Source: an uncultured Pseudoflavonifractor sp.
GTDB lineage: Bacteria; Bacillota; Clostridia; Oscillospirales; Oscillospiraceae
DNA: 54,878 nt
Direction of reading: 5' to 3'
NCBI RefSeq assembly: GCF_944387275.1
Contig: NZ_CALXEG010000016.1
Coordinates: forward strand, 1-54,878
The notes under the pieces are model-generated. The model was not told the origin of the DNA. It worked only from the letters and a program-made list of their open reading frames with translations, and ran no database searches. Within the stretch, counting starts at the first letter, position 1; every line of letters begins with the position of its first letter. Of the stretch, positions 33,382 through 42,045 are shown piece after piece. The position numbers were made by a program, and so were the translations under genes.

Positions 33382-33981
33382 TCACTTGGACTCACCGGGC
33401 AGGGTCTTGCGCCAGTCGGGCCCCAGGTTGCCCTCCTTCCAGTGCTTGCGGCACAGGCCGATGTACTGGTCGTTGGCCCCCAGCACCACCTGCTCCCCCT
33501 CCTTGAGCACATGGCCCTGGGCGTCGAACCGGGCGTTGCAGGTGGCCTTCTTGCCGCACCAGCAGATGGTCTTGATCTCCTCGATGATGTCGGCACAGGC
33601 CAGCAGCTCCTGGGAGCCGGGGAACAGGTCCCCCCGGAAGTCGGCCCGCAGGCCGTAGCAGATGACGGGCAGGTTCAGGTCGTCCACCAGGTGGGTCAGG
33701 TACTGTACCTCCTCCCGGCTGAGGAACTGGGCCTCGTCCACGATGACGCAGGCATAGGGCTTCAGGTCCTGGGGGGACATGGCGCGCAGATCGGAAAAGT
33801 AGATGCAGGGGTTGCTCAGGCCGGCCCGGGAGGCCACAAAGCGGGCGCCGTCCCGCTGGTCAATGGCGGGCTTCACCAGCAGGGCATCCTGTCCCCGCTC
33901 CTCGTAGTTGTACCGCACCATCAGGGCGTTGGCCGTCTTGCTGGAGCCCATCACCCCGTAGCGGAAATAGAGCTTTGCCAT
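33382..33981 (-). CDS. tdk: Thymidine kinase
   Basis: A 199-residue type II thymidine kinase of the salvage pathway (thymidine + ATP to dTMP). The P-loop GVMGSSKT is at residues 9-16, the Asp-Glu pair is in VIVDEAQFLS, the lasso-loop zinc cysteines are in TICWCGKKATCNARF with a further Cys in LCRKHW, and the thymidine-binding YIGLCR segment is near the end. Length and motifs match bacterial TK1-like enzymes. It is the third gene of the leftward run, 34 bp after the aldehyde dehydrogenase. Confidence 0.95.
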   Translation of the reverse strand: MAKLYFRYGVMGSSKTANALMVRYNYEERGQDALLVKPAIDQRDGARFVASRAGLSNPCIYFSDLRAMSPQDLKPYACVIVDEAQFLSREEVQYLTHLVDDLNLPVICYGLRADFRGDLFPGSQELLACADIIEEIKTICWCGKKATCNARFDAQGHVLKEGEQVVLGANDQYIGLCRKHWKEGNLGPDWRKTLPGESK

Positions 33982-34015
33982 CCGTCTCTCCTCTTTCTCT
34001 CACAATTAGCCCATA

Positions 34016-35380
34016 TCACATGAGCTTTTTCACCGCGTTCAGGTTCTTTCCGGCATAGGGGGCGTACCGCATGGGCAGGTCCAGGGTACCCCGGCGCACC
34101 ACCGTGCGGTAGTGGGTAAAGGTGTCGAAGCCGGCCTTGCCGTGGCAGGCGCCCATGCCGCTGTTGCCCACGCCGCCGAAGGGCACGTTGGGATTGGTCA
34201 GATGGATCACCGTGTCGTTGACGCACACGCCGCCCGAGGGCAGGGCGGCGACGATGCGCCTCTCCAGCGCCCTGTCCCCGGTGAAGATATAGAGGGCCAG
34301 GGGCCGGGCCTTCTTCTGCTGCCGGGCGATGAGGTCGTCCAGGCTGTCGTAGGTCAGGACGGGCAGCACCGGGCCAAAGATCTCCTCCTGCATCACGCTG
34401 TCGCTCTCCGCCACGTCCACCAGCACGGTGGGCTCGATGCGCCGGGCCGCCGGGTCGGTGCGGCCGCCCACGGCGGTCTTGCCGCTCTTCATCAGGCCGG
34501 AGACCCGCTGGAAGTGCTTCTCGTTGATGATCTTGGGCAGGTCGGGCCCGGCCAGGGGGTCGTCGCCGTAGAGCTGCCTGATCTGTCCGGCCAGCTCCTT
34601 CACAAAGGCGTCCCGCAGGTTTTTGGGGATATACACGTGGTCGGGGGCCACGCAGGTCTGGCCCGCGTTGAGGAACTTGCCCCAGGCGATGCGCCGGGCG
34701 GCCAGGGGGATGTTGGCGTCGGGGGCGATGATCACCGGGGACTTGCCGCCCAGCTCCAGGGTGACGGGGGTCAGGTGCTGCGCCGCGGCGGCCATCACCG
34801 TCTTGCCCACCACGGGGGAGCCGGTGAAGAAGATATAGTCAAAGTCCTGTTCCAGCAGGGCGGCGTTCTCCGCCCGGCCCCCCTGGACCACGGACACATA
34901 CTCGGGCGGGAGGATATCCCCCAGCAGGTCGGCCACGGCCTGGGCCACGTTGGGCGCGTAGGCCGACGGCTTCACCACAGCGCAGTTGCCCGCCGCCAGG
35001 GCGGAGATGAGGGGCACCAGGGTGAGCTGCACGGGGTAGTTCCAGGGGGACATGACCAGAGCCACGCCGTAGGGCTCGGCCTCCACCCGGCTGCTGGCCG
35101 GGAACAGGGGCATGGACGAGGGCCGCCGCTTGGCCGCCGTCCACTTCTTCAGGTGCTTGCGGGCAAAGCGCAGCTCCCCCAGGGTCATGCCGATCTCGCT
35201 GAGCCAGGACTCGTAGGCCGCCTTGCCCAGGTCCTGCTTCAGGGCGGCGCACAGCTTCTCCTCCCTGGTCTCCAGGGCATGCTCCAGCTTCTTCAGCTGC
35301 TCTAGGCGCCAGTCCACGCTGCGGGTGACGCCGGTATTCCAGAACGCCCGCTGATGGGCTACCATTGCTTGAAAATCCAT
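34016..35380 (-). CDS. NAD(P)-dependent aldehyde dehydrogenase (class 3-like)
   Basis: A 454-residue dehydrogenase that oxidises an aldehyde to the acid. Catalytic Cys243 is in NAGQTCVAPDHVY, the general base Glu209 is in VTLELGGKSPV, Asn114 is in SPWNYP, and the cofactor loop is FTGSPVVGKTV. The short length, the missing N-terminal arm and the C-terminal hydrophobic-basic end (GFDTFTHYR to AVKKLM) fit ALDH3-like enzymes that act on medium or long-chain aldehydes. AGGAGG lies 5 bases before ATG 35380; the frame is open further upstream but overlaps mutY. Its gap to mutY is only 14 bp. The physiological aldehyde is unknown. Confidence 0.92.
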   Translation of the reverse strand: MDFQAMVAHQRAFWNTGVTRSVDWRLEQLKKLEHALETREEKLCAALKQDLGKAAYESWLSEIGMTLGELRFARKHLKKWTAAKRRPSSMPLFPASSRVEAEPYGVALVMSPWNYPVQLTLVPLISALAAGNCAVVKPSAYAPNVAQAVADLLGDILPPEYVSVVQGGRAENAALLEQDFDYIFFTGSPVVGKTVMAAAAQHLTPVTLELGGKSPVIIAPDANIPLAARRIAWGKFLNAGQTCVAPDHVYIPKNLRDAFVKELAGQIRQLYGDDPLAGPDLPKIINEKHFQRVSGLMKSGKTAVGGRTDPAARRIEPTVLVDVAESDSVMQEEIFGPVLPVLTYDSLDDLIARQQKKARPLALYIFTGDRALERRIVAALPSGGVCVNDTVIHLTNPNVPFGGVGNSGMGACHGKAGFDTFTHYRTVVRRGTLDLPMRYAPYAGKNLNAVKKLM

Positions 35381-35394
35381 AGGTTCCTCCTGTG

Positions 35395-36453
35395 TTATGT
35401 CAGTGTCTCTGCGCCGGCCAGCCCCGCCTCCACCAGGGGGACAAAGGACTGGAAGGCGTTGGGCACGGCATAGGTCTGCCGCAGGGCGGGGCTGTCGGCC
35501 CACACCCATCCCGGCGGCAGGGTATCCCCCGCCGCCTGTACCATCCGGGCGGTCATGTGCCATTCAATGTGGGTGAAGATGTGTTTCCCCGTGCCGCCCC
35601 ACCGCTGGGACGTCGGGATAATGCCCCACTGCTCCAGTATATCCGTTTTTTCCGCCAGCTCGTTGGGGTACTCCCACAGCCCGGCCAGCAGGCCCTTCTC
35701 CGGCCTGCGGCGGAGGGCCACCCGCCCCTCATGGAAAATGAGGTACACCGTCCGCTCCTCCACACGCCGCGCCTTCTTGGGGGCCTTGACGGGAAGCAGG
35801 TCGATTTTGTCCTGGGCCAGGGCGGCGCAGAAGCCCGCCGCCGGGCACCTGTCGCACAGAGGCGCGCCGTTGGGCAGGCACACGGTGGCCCCCAGCTCCA
35901 TCATGGCCTGGTTGAAGGCGCCGGGCATGGCGGTGGGGATGATCTCCTGGAGGGCCTGTCCCATCCGCTTCTTGGTGGCGGGGAGGGTGATGTCCCCCTC
36001 GTCCCCGGCAATGCGGGCCACCACCCGGAGCACGTTGCCGTCCACCGCCGGGACCGGGATGCCGAAGGCGATGGAGGCGATGGCCCCCGCCGTGTACTCC
36101 CCCACCCCGGCCAGGGTGAGCAGTTCCTCATAGCTGGCGGGGAGGGCTCCGCCGTACCGCTCCATCACCTGCCCGGCGGCCTTTTTCAGGTTGCGGGCCC
36201 GGCTGTAATACCCCAGCCCCTGCCACAGCTTCATGAGGACGTCGTCCTCCACCGCCGCCAGGGCGGCCACGTCGGGCAAGGTCTCCATGAAGCGGCTGTA
36301 ATAGCCCATTACAGCGGCCACCCTGGTCTGCTGGAGCATGATCTCGCTGACCCAGACGTGGTAGGGGGTGGGGTCGCTCCGCCAGGGCAGCACCCGGGCA
36401 TTCTCGTGGTACCAGGCCAGCAGGGGGATGGGCAGTTGTTCCAGTTCTCTCAA
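35395..36453 (-). CDS. mutY: MutY: A/G-specific adenine DNA glycosylase
   Basis: A 352-residue repair enzyme that removes adenine opposite 8-oxoguanine. The helix-hairpin-helix LTLAGVGEYTAGAIASIAFG with catalytic Asp in PAVDGNVLRVVAR is at about 112-145, and the 4Fe-4S loop C-x6-C-x2-C-x5-C is CLPNGAPLCDRCPAAGFC. The C-terminal NUDIX-like domain that recognises 8-oxoguanine (about 230-345) is complete. The start is TTG 36453 with GGAGGT 5 bases upstream. As first gene of the leftward run, it probably heads an operon with the aldehyde dehydrogenase and tdk. Confidence 0.95.
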   Translation of the reverse strand: MRELEQLPIPLLAWYHENARVLPWRSDPTPYHVWVSEIMLQQTRVAAVMGYYSRFMETLPDVAALAAVEDDVLMKLWQGLGYYSRARNLKKAAGQVMERYGGALPASYEELLTLAGVGEYTAGAIASIAFGIPVPAVDGNVLRVVARIAGDEGDITLPATKKRMGQALQEIIPTAMPGAFNQAMMELGATVCLPNGAPLCDRCPAAGFCAALAQDKIDLLPVKAPKKARRVEERTVYLIFHEGRVALRRRPEKGLLAGLWEYPNELAEKTDILEQWGIIPTSQRWGGTGKHIFTHIEWHMTARMVQAAGDTLPPGWVWADSPALRQTYAVPNAFQSFVPLVEAGLAGAETLT

Positions 36454-36538
36454 GGGTGACCTCCGCGCATGCCAAAAAGTAGCTCAATAAAGCCATTTTT
36501 GCCGAATTATCGGACTTTTGTCCCATGGACAACCGCTG

Positions 36539-36568
36539 TTGCGGCCTGTCCAGCAGACATTATATAAT
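36539..36568 (+). promoter_or_regulatory. Promoter of the second ECF sigma operon
   Basis: TTGCGG (36539-36544)-N18-TATAAT (36563-36568), about 98 bp before the CTG start. The -10 is perfect. Confidence 0.55.
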
Positions 36569-36665
36569 GAAGAAAAACTTTTTTCAACCGTCCCAATCAA
36601 ACCAACCCTCAAGTCCGTCTAATGGGTGAATGGAGCTCCAATTCAACTGAGAGGAGGGATCCCCT

Positions 36666-37136
36666 CTGGACGCCAACGAGTATGCCCACAAGGCCCACGA
36701 ATACCGCGTCGCCCTGTACCGCACGGCGCTGCTCTATCTCCACAGCCCGTCCATGGCCCTGGACGCGGTGGACGAGGCGGTGTACAAGGGCCTGACCGCC
36801 TGCCGCTCTCTGCGCCAGCCCCAGTTCTTCCACACCTGGCTGACCCGGATTCTCATCAACGTCTGCAACGACGAGCTGCGCCGCCGGGCCCGGGAGACCG
36901 GCATGGACGAGCTGCCCGAGACGGCGGCGGAGGCCTTCGACAACCTACCCCTGAAGGAGGCCATTGCCCGGCTGCCCAAGGACCTGCGGGCGGTGGTCAT
37001 CCTGCGGTACTTCACCGGCCTGACCCTGGCCGAGACCGCCCAGGCTCTGGACATCCCCCAGGGCACGGTGGTCACCCGGCAGCGCCGGGCCCTGGCCCTG
37101 CTGAAACTGGAATTGACCGACACCGAGGAGGTGTGA
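36666..37136 (+). CDS. ECF-type RNA polymerase sigma factor with apparent CTG start
   Basis: A 156-residue sigma factor if CTG is the start. Region 2 begins at once (HEYRVALYRTALLYLHSPSM, then WLTRILINVCNDELRRR); region 4 has LPKDLRAVVILRYFTGLTL and the helix-turn-helix AETAQALDIPQGTVVTRQRR. The frame opens only after TGA at 36648-36650, and CTG 36666 is the only start-like codon there before ATG 36753. AGGAGGG (36653-36659) sits 7 bases ahead of that CTG. Starting at ATG 36753 would delete the first helix of region 2. The probable anti-sigma gene follows after 2 bp. Confidence 0.85.
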   Translation: MDANEYAHKAHEYRVALYRTALLYLHSPSMALDAVDEAVYKGLTACRSLRQPQFFHTWLTRILINVCNDELRRRARETGMDELPETAAEAFDNLPLKEAIARLPKDLRAVVILRYFTGLTLAETAQALDIPQGTVVTRQRRALALLKLELTDTEEV

Positions 37137-37138
37137 CC

Positions 37139-38578
37139 ATGAACCGAACTGAGGAATACAACGCCCTGCTCCAGGAGCTGGAGCAGGTTCCCCCCGAGCT
37201 GGACGGCACGGTGGACCGGGCCAGGGCCAGACTCCGCCGCAGGCGGGTGCGCCGCTGGTGGGGCATCCCGGCGGCCAGTCTGGCAGGGGTGGCCGCAGCC
37301 TTTGTGCTGCTGGTCAACTACTCTATGCCCTTTGCCCAGGCCTGCTCCGCCATCCCCGTGCTGCGGGAGCTGATGGCCGCTGTGGCCTTCTCCCCCAGCC
37401 TGAAGCTGGCGGTGGAGCACAATTACGCACAGTATATCGGCCAGGAACAAATACAAAACGGCGTCACTCTGCGCCTGGAATACCTGATTCTGGACCAGGG
37501 ACAGCTTCAGTTCTTCCTGAAGGCCTCCGGGCCCTGGGATTCCTACGAAGCCCATCCCACCCTGACCGATGGGGACGGCGTCCCTGTGGAGGGCAACGTC
37601 ATCTCCTCCACCCTCTTCGACTGCGACGAGCTTGTGGGCGCCGCATCTGTCCATGTTTTGAGTGACAGCTTTCGCTTCCCCGACGTACTGAGGATCACCT
37701 TCCGTCTGACGGGCCAAAGCCACTCCCGCCAGGCCCCTGCCAGCACCCCAGAGGATGATGAGGAGGAGACGGCCCCCGCCTATGTGGGCGACTTTGTCTT
37801 TGAGGTCCCTCTAGATGCCTCCCACCTAAACGATGTGGTATCCATCCCCATGGGGGACTGGGTGGAGGTGGACGGCCAGCTGCTCCGCTTCGCTCTGGAC
37901 AGCTATCCCACCCACGGCCGCCTGACCGTGGAGGAACACCCGGACAACACTGCCTCTCTGGCGGGCCTGGACTTCTATCTGGAGGACGAGATGGGCAACA
38001 AGTATGAAGACAACCCCTCCGGCTCGGTGGGCGGCCTGGGCAATTCCCGGATGTGCGACACCACCTTCTTCTCCAATCCCGCCCACCTGACCCTTCATAT
38101 TACCCGTCTGGACTGGCTGGAGCCTGAGAAGGAGTGGGTGACGGTGGACCTGAAGCAGGGCGTGGCCCTGGACAGTCTGCCCGACGGTGTGGAGCTTGCG
38201 GTGCACCGGACGGGTGACTCCGTCCTCGAGATGGCCCTGCTGGCCCCCTTCTCTCCGTCGGTCAATGAGGGCGCCACTGCGCAGTTCCGGATGGACAGCG
38301 CCATATTGAGCCTGGAATCCACCTCTGAACTGGTGTTTTATCAGGTGGGCAGTGGCAATTACCGCTCCCCTGACGGCGAGGAGCACGACTTCGGCGGCCA
38401 CAGCGTCATGCGTGTGGAGCGGCTGTGGTACGGCACGGAGGATGAGCAGACCGTCCCCGAGGGCTACTTTGTGGAGCTCTACCAGCTGGTGGGCTATGAG
38501 GAGGATACCGTAGACATCGGCCTCCACTTTACCAAGCGCATGGACCCGGAGACCCCTATCGCCGTGACCCTGAAATAA
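37139..38578 (+). CDS. DUF4179-type membrane anti-sigma factor
   Basis: A 479-residue protein coupled to the sigma gene before it. The N-terminal 40 residues are cytoplasmic (a Leu/Glu-rich helix, then a run of Arg: RARARLRRRRVRRWW), one helix spans the membrane (about 43-61), and about 415 residues lie outside. The stretch just after the helix (PFAQACSAIPVLRELMAAVAFSP) is typical of DUF4179 proteins, which pair with ECF sigma factors in Clostridia. The outer part shows two beta-rich modules (about 100-225 and 230-475). GAGGAGG precedes ATG 37139. The signal is unknown. Confidence 0.85.
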   Translation: MNRTEEYNALLQELEQVPPELDGTVDRARARLRRRRVRRWWGIPAASLAGVAAAFVLLVNYSMPFAQACSAIPVLRELMAAVAFSPSLKLAVEHNYAQYIGQEQIQNGVTLRLEYLILDQGQLQFFLKASGPWDSYEAHPTLTDGDGVPVEGNVISSTLFDCDELVGAASVHVLSDSFRFPDVLRITFRLTGQSHSRQAPASTPEDDEEETAPAYVGDFVFEVPLDASHLNDVVSIPMGDWVEVDGQLLRFALDSYPTHGRLTVEEHPDNTASLAGLDFYLEDEMGNKYEDNPSGSVGGLGNSRMCDTTFFSNPAHLTLHITRLDWLEPEKEWVTVDLKQGVALDSLPDGVELAVHRTGDSVLEMALLAPFSPSVNEGATAQFRMDSAILSLESTSELVFYQVGSGNYRSPDGEEHDFGGHSVMRVERLWYGTEDEQTVPEGYFVELYQLVGYEEDTVDIGLHFTKRMDPETPIAVTLK

Positions 38579-38586
38579 AGCATAAG

Positions 38587-38630
38587 AAATCCCGCCGGGC
38601 GTGGAATTTTCCACACCCGGCGGGATTTTT
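38587..38630. terminator. Bidirectional terminator after the second ECF operon
   Basis: A long stem (AAATCCCGCCGGG with its complement, plus an inner GTGGA/TTCCAC arm) followed by TTTTT on the right. It separates the operon from the convergent C_GCAxxG_C_C gene, whose stop is 16 bp away. Confidence 0.9.
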
Positions 38631-38645
38631 GTGGATAAAATCAGC

Positions 38646-39026
38646 TTACTTCTCCAGCTCCTCCAGCAGCTCCACCGCCTCGCGGACCATGCGGTCGCAG
38701 TGGGGCTTGCGGGCCTCGCCCCGCTTGGCGGCGTCGGCCAGGAGCTGGGCGCAGTCCAGACAGCCGTTCTTGGCCTTGAAGGCGTCGGTCAGGGCCTTGG
38801 CGGCGGCGGCGTCCTTGCCGGTCATGCCCAGCACCATCAGTGCGCCGGTGACCGCGCCGCAGGTGGCGCCCCGGCGCATGCCGGAGCCGAAGTTGCTGCC
38901 CAGGGCGTTGGCCGTCTCGGGGCTCAGGCCGCACTCCCGGGCAAAGGGGATGAGCACGGACTGGCAGCAGTTGTAGTGTACCGTGGTGTCCGCCCGGAGG
39001 GCGTTCACTTGTTCCTGTTTCGTCAT
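38646..39026 (-). CDS. C_GCAxxG_C_C family redox-type protein
   Basis: A 126-residue all-helical protein with the cysteine pattern that names the family: NCCQSV near the start, GATCGAVTGALMVLG (the GC-A-x-x-G core) in the middle, then CLDC and a final Cys in KPHCDRMV. The pattern suggests metal or disulphide chemistry, but no enzyme activity is established. In many anaerobes it stands alone or beside redox genes; here it is the last gene of a leftward recG-acetyltransferase run (gaps 27 and 31 bp), so the context does not tell its job. Confidence 0.88.
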   Translation of the reverse strand: MTKQEQVNALRADTTVHYNCCQSVLIPFARECGLSPETANALGSNFGSGMRRGATCGAVTGALMVLGMTGKDAAAAKALTDAFKAKNGCLDCAQLLADAAKRGEARKPHCDRMVREAVELLEELEK

Positions 39027-39057
39027 GATTGTTTCCCTCGTTTTCTGTGTATGGAAT

Positions 39058-39507
39058 TTATTCTTGATCCAGTACCATCTGGTCGTACTGCAAAAAGCGG
39101 AACCCCAGCCGCTCGTAGAGCCGGGCTGCGCCCTGGTTAGCGGGAGTGACCTCCAGCCGGAACCGGCGGCACTCGGGGTGGGCCGCCATCACCTGGCGGA
39201 ACACCTGGCTGCCGTAGCCCTTGCCCCGGCAGCTGTCTTTGAAGTACAGCTCGTCGAAGATGAGCACCTTTCCCCCGATCTCCGAGGCGTAGTTCCAGGT
39301 CAGGTAGCAGTACCCCACCGGCGTGTCCCCCTCCAGCAGCAGCAATCCCTCGATGAGGGGCTGCTCCGGGTCTGCCGCGTCCCAGAAGGAGCGCTCCAGA
39401 GTGGCAGGGTCCACCTGATGCTCCACGGCGGAGCTGTGGTAGAAGTCCGTCACCATGGCCATAACGGCGTCCCGGTCTCCGGGCGCCATGGGTCTGATGG
39501 TAAGCAT
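39058..39507 (-). CDS. GNAT-family N-acetyltransferase
   Basis: A 149-residue acetyltransferase. The acetyl-CoA pyrophosphate loop is CRGKGYGSQVF (the Q/R-x-x-G-x-G/A pattern), after strand 4 KVLIFDELYF; the C-terminal strand is LYERLGFRFL. The start MLTIRPMAPGDRDAVMAM is the classic N-terminus. It resembles the group acting on small amines or antibiotics, but substrate cannot be told. GGAAGG precedes the ATG. It lies between recG and the C_GCAxxG_C_C gene. Confidence 0.9.
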   Translation of the reverse strand: MLTIRPMAPGDRDAVMAMVTDFYHSSAVEHQVDPATLERSFWDAADPEQPLIEGLLLLEGDTPVGYCYLTWNYASEIGGKVLIFDELYFKDSCRGKGYGSQVFRQVMAAHPECRRFRLEVTPANQGAARLYERLGFRFLQYDQMVLDQE

Positions 39508-39534
39508 CTTACCCTTCCTTTCTATCTGTATCTG

Positions 39535-41625
39535 TCAGTTGAAAATATCCGGGTTATCGCTGAACATCCGCTTCACCCGTTCCAGCAGGGGCCGGTGCTT
39601 CCGCCGCTCCAGCCCCGGGTCGGCCTCCAGCAGCTCCTGGGCCGCCTGCTGGGCCTCCTTGAGCAGCCGCACGTCCCCCGCTAGGTCTGCAATGTGGAGC
39701 TGGGGCAGTCCGTGCTGCCGGGAGCCGAAGAAGTCGCCGGGGCCACGGAGCTTCAGGTCCTCTTCGGCGATTTTAAAGCCGTCGGTGGTAGAGGCCAGCA
39801 CCTTCAGCCGCGCCCGGCTGTCCTGGCTGTGGGTGGCGGTCATAAGCACGCAGTAGGACTTGTGCTTGCCCCGGCCCACCCGGCCACGGAGCTGGTGGAG
39901 CTGGCTCAGGCCGAAGCGCTCCGCGTTCTCCACGATCATCAGCGCCGCGTTGGGCACGTCCACCCCTACCTCGATGACGGTGGTGGACACCAGCACGTCG
40001 ATGTCCCCGGCGGAAAAGGCGGACATGACCGCGTCCTTGTCCTTTGGCTTCATCTTGCCGTGGACAAAGGCCACCCGCAGGTCGGGGAACACCTGGGTTT
40101 TCAATGTTTCCGCGTAGGTGGTCACCGCCTTCAGGTCGGCCAGGCCGCCGGAGGCGTCTTCCCCCTCGGGGCTCTCGTTCTCCTCCACGGCGGGGCAGAC
40201 GATGTAGGCCTGGCGGCCCTCAGCCACCAGCTTGCGCACAAAGCCGTACATCCGCTGCCGCTTGTCCTCCCCCACCACAAAGGTCTCCACCGGCGTACGG
40301 CCCGGGGGCAGCTCGTCGATGACCGACACGTCCAGATCGCCGTACACGATGAGGGCCAGAGTGCGGGGAATGGGGGTGGCGGACATGACCAGAACATGGG
40401 GCCGCAAACCGCCGTCCGCCTTGGCCGCCAGGGCAGCTCTTTGGGCCACGCCGAAGCGGTGCTGCTCGTCGGTGATGACCAGCCCCAGCTTGTGGAATTC
40501 CACGCCCTCGCTCAGCAGGGCGTGGGTGCCCACCATCAGGTCCACCTGGCCCGCCGCCAGGGTCGCCTTTGCCTTCCGCTTTTCGGCGGCCCTCATGCTG
40601 CCGGTGAGCAGCCCCACCTTCATCCCGGCGGGGGACAGCAGGGCGGACAGGGAGCGGAAGTGCTGCTCGGCCAGAATTTCGGTGGGGGCCATAAGGGCGC
40701 TCTGCCAGCCGCTGCGCCAGGCCAGCCAGGCGCAGGCGGCGGCCACCGCCGTCTTGCCCGAGCCCACGTCCCCCTGGACCAGCCGGTTCATGGGCCGTCC
40801 CGAGGCCATATCCGCCGCCGCCTCGTCCACGGTGCGGCGCTGGGCGCCGGTGAAGGAGAAGGGCAGCAGGGACAGGAAGGAGGCCAGATCCCGGTTCTCC
40901 ACCGCCGGACCGGCTCCCCGGTCCCGTCCCGTGCGCAGCAGGGACATGCCGCAGGACAGGAGGAAAAACTCCTCAAAGATCAGCCGCCGCCGGGCGATCT
41001 CCAGGGACTCCCAGCTCTCGGGGAAGTGGATGTTCCGGCAGGAGAACTCCACCTGAGCCAGGCTGTGGGCCAGGCGCACCTCCTCGGGCAGCAGCTCGGG
41101 CACCTGCCCGGCGCAAGCGTCCACGCACCGCCGGGCCAGCCCGGCCAGCAGGTTGTTAGAGATGCCCGCCGTCAGGGGGTAGACCGGCATGATGCAGCCG
41201 GTGAACCGGGCGGCTCCCTCCCGCTCGAAGACCGGGTTGGTCATCTGCCGCTGCCTGCCCTGCCGCTCCACTTTGCCGTAGAAGATGTAGCTCTCCCCCT
41301 GGCGCAGGGCATCCCGGACATAGGCCTGGTTGAAGAAGGTGACGGTCATCACCGCCGTCTCGTCGGCCACCTTCACCTTCACCAGCTCCAACCCTTTGCG
41401 GATGTGGGACACCCGGGGCGTCTCGGCCACAAAGGCCGCCACGCACACCGGCTGTTCCTCTGGTGCGCCGTCAATGGTGGAGATTTTGGTCCGGTCCTCA
41501 TAGCTGCGGGGGTAGTACCCCAGCAGATTCTCCACAGTGGCCAGACCCAGCTTGGCCAGCCTGGCGGCCCGGGCGTCGCCGATGCCCGGCAGCTCTCTCA
41601 GTCCGCTCTCCAGCGTCAGCGCCAC
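39535..41625 (-). CDS. recG: RecG: ATP-dependent DNA helicase
   Basis: A 696-residue helicase that remodels stalled replication forks and Holliday junctions. An N-terminal wedge/OB region (LPGIGDARAARLAKLGL helix-hairpin-helix, then FFNQAYVRDAL) leads to the helicase core with Walker A GDVGSGKT, motif II ITDEQHRFGV (DEQH box), motif III SATPIPRTLAL and motif VI QLRGRVGRG, and the C-terminal TRG-like end. I chose GTG 41625, with GGGGGGA 6 bases upstream; 20 open codons before it are not protein-like. Internal motif spacing matches the family. Confidence 0.96.
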   Translation of the reverse strand: MALTLESGLRELPGIGDARAARLAKLGLATVENLLGYYPRSYEDRTKISTIDGAPEEQPVCVAAFVAETPRVSHIRKGLELVKVKVADETAVMTVTFFNQAYVRDALRQGESYIFYGKVERQGRQRQMTNPVFEREGAARFTGCIMPVYPLTAGISNNLLAGLARRCVDACAGQVPELLPEEVRLAHSLAQVEFSCRNIHFPESWESLEIARRRLIFEEFFLLSCGMSLLRTGRDRGAGPAVENRDLASFLSLLPFSFTGAQRRTVDEAAADMASGRPMNRLVQGDVGSGKTAVAAACAWLAWRSGWQSALMAPTEILAEQHFRSLSALLSPAGMKVGLLTGSMRAAEKRKAKATLAAGQVDLMVGTHALLSEGVEFHKLGLVITDEQHRFGVAQRAALAAKADGGLRPHVLVMSATPIPRTLALIVYGDLDVSVIDELPPGRTPVETFVVGEDKRQRMYGFVRKLVAEGRQAYIVCPAVEENESPEGEDASGGLADLKAVTTYAETLKTQVFPDLRVAFVHGKMKPKDKDAVMSAFSAGDIDVLVSTTVIEVGVDVPNAALMIVENAERFGLSQLHQLRGRVGRGKHKSYCVLMTATHSQDSRARLKVLASTTDGFKIAEEDLKLRGPGDFFGSRQHGLPQLHIADLAGDVRLLKEAQQAAQELLEADPGLERRKHRPLLERVKRMFSDNPDIFN

Positions 41626-41935
41626 GGTACTCCCCCCTTTCCAGTCTGTGAGGCCTAGTCTACCATAAAACAGGCGGCCAAACAAGCGTTCCCGGCCTTC
41701 TGATGTTAAGAATCGCCTTAACTTCTCATTTTCCTCTACTTTCCTCCTTTTCTCCGCCTTACCATCCGGCAGCCCGGATTAAGTCCCTCCTTCCCGCTCG
41801 CCGCACCGCCCGTTCCCTTTTACCGTCTCCCTTAGCTGTTTTTGCAGAAGAAGTATACGTTTCTTTCATTTTTTATTGTTTTTTCTCTCGACTTTTGGTA
41901 TTCTGCTCTTTTTTTGCAGAGCACAATAAATTTCA
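41626..41935. other. Non-coding region before the pyruvate carboxylase promoter
   Basis: About 310 bp without a credible gene. It must hold the leftward recG promoter, but I found no convincing box pair. From about 41720 to 41830 the plus strand is strikingly pyrimidine-rich, unlike its surroundings. Two small inverted repeats are visible: GTTAAG-N6-CTTAAC (about 41705-41722) and TGCTCT-N8-AGAGCA near 41905. Confidence 0.5.
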
Positions 41936-41964
41936 TTGCAAAATCAGATTGCAGTCTGTATAAT
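41936..41964 (+). promoter_or_regulatory. Sigma-A promoter of pyc
   Basis: TTGCAA (41936-41941)-N17-TATAAT (41959-41964). The leader of about 75 nt contains a GC-rich hairpin (around 42001-42034) that ends 11 bases before the start codon. Confidence 0.8.
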
Positions 41965-42045
41965 GGACTTTAACACATCAGTCTGACTGAATCCGCGGAG
42001 CGCGGCGGCCTTTCCTCCGGGCCGCAGCCGCCGTGGGAAGAAAGG

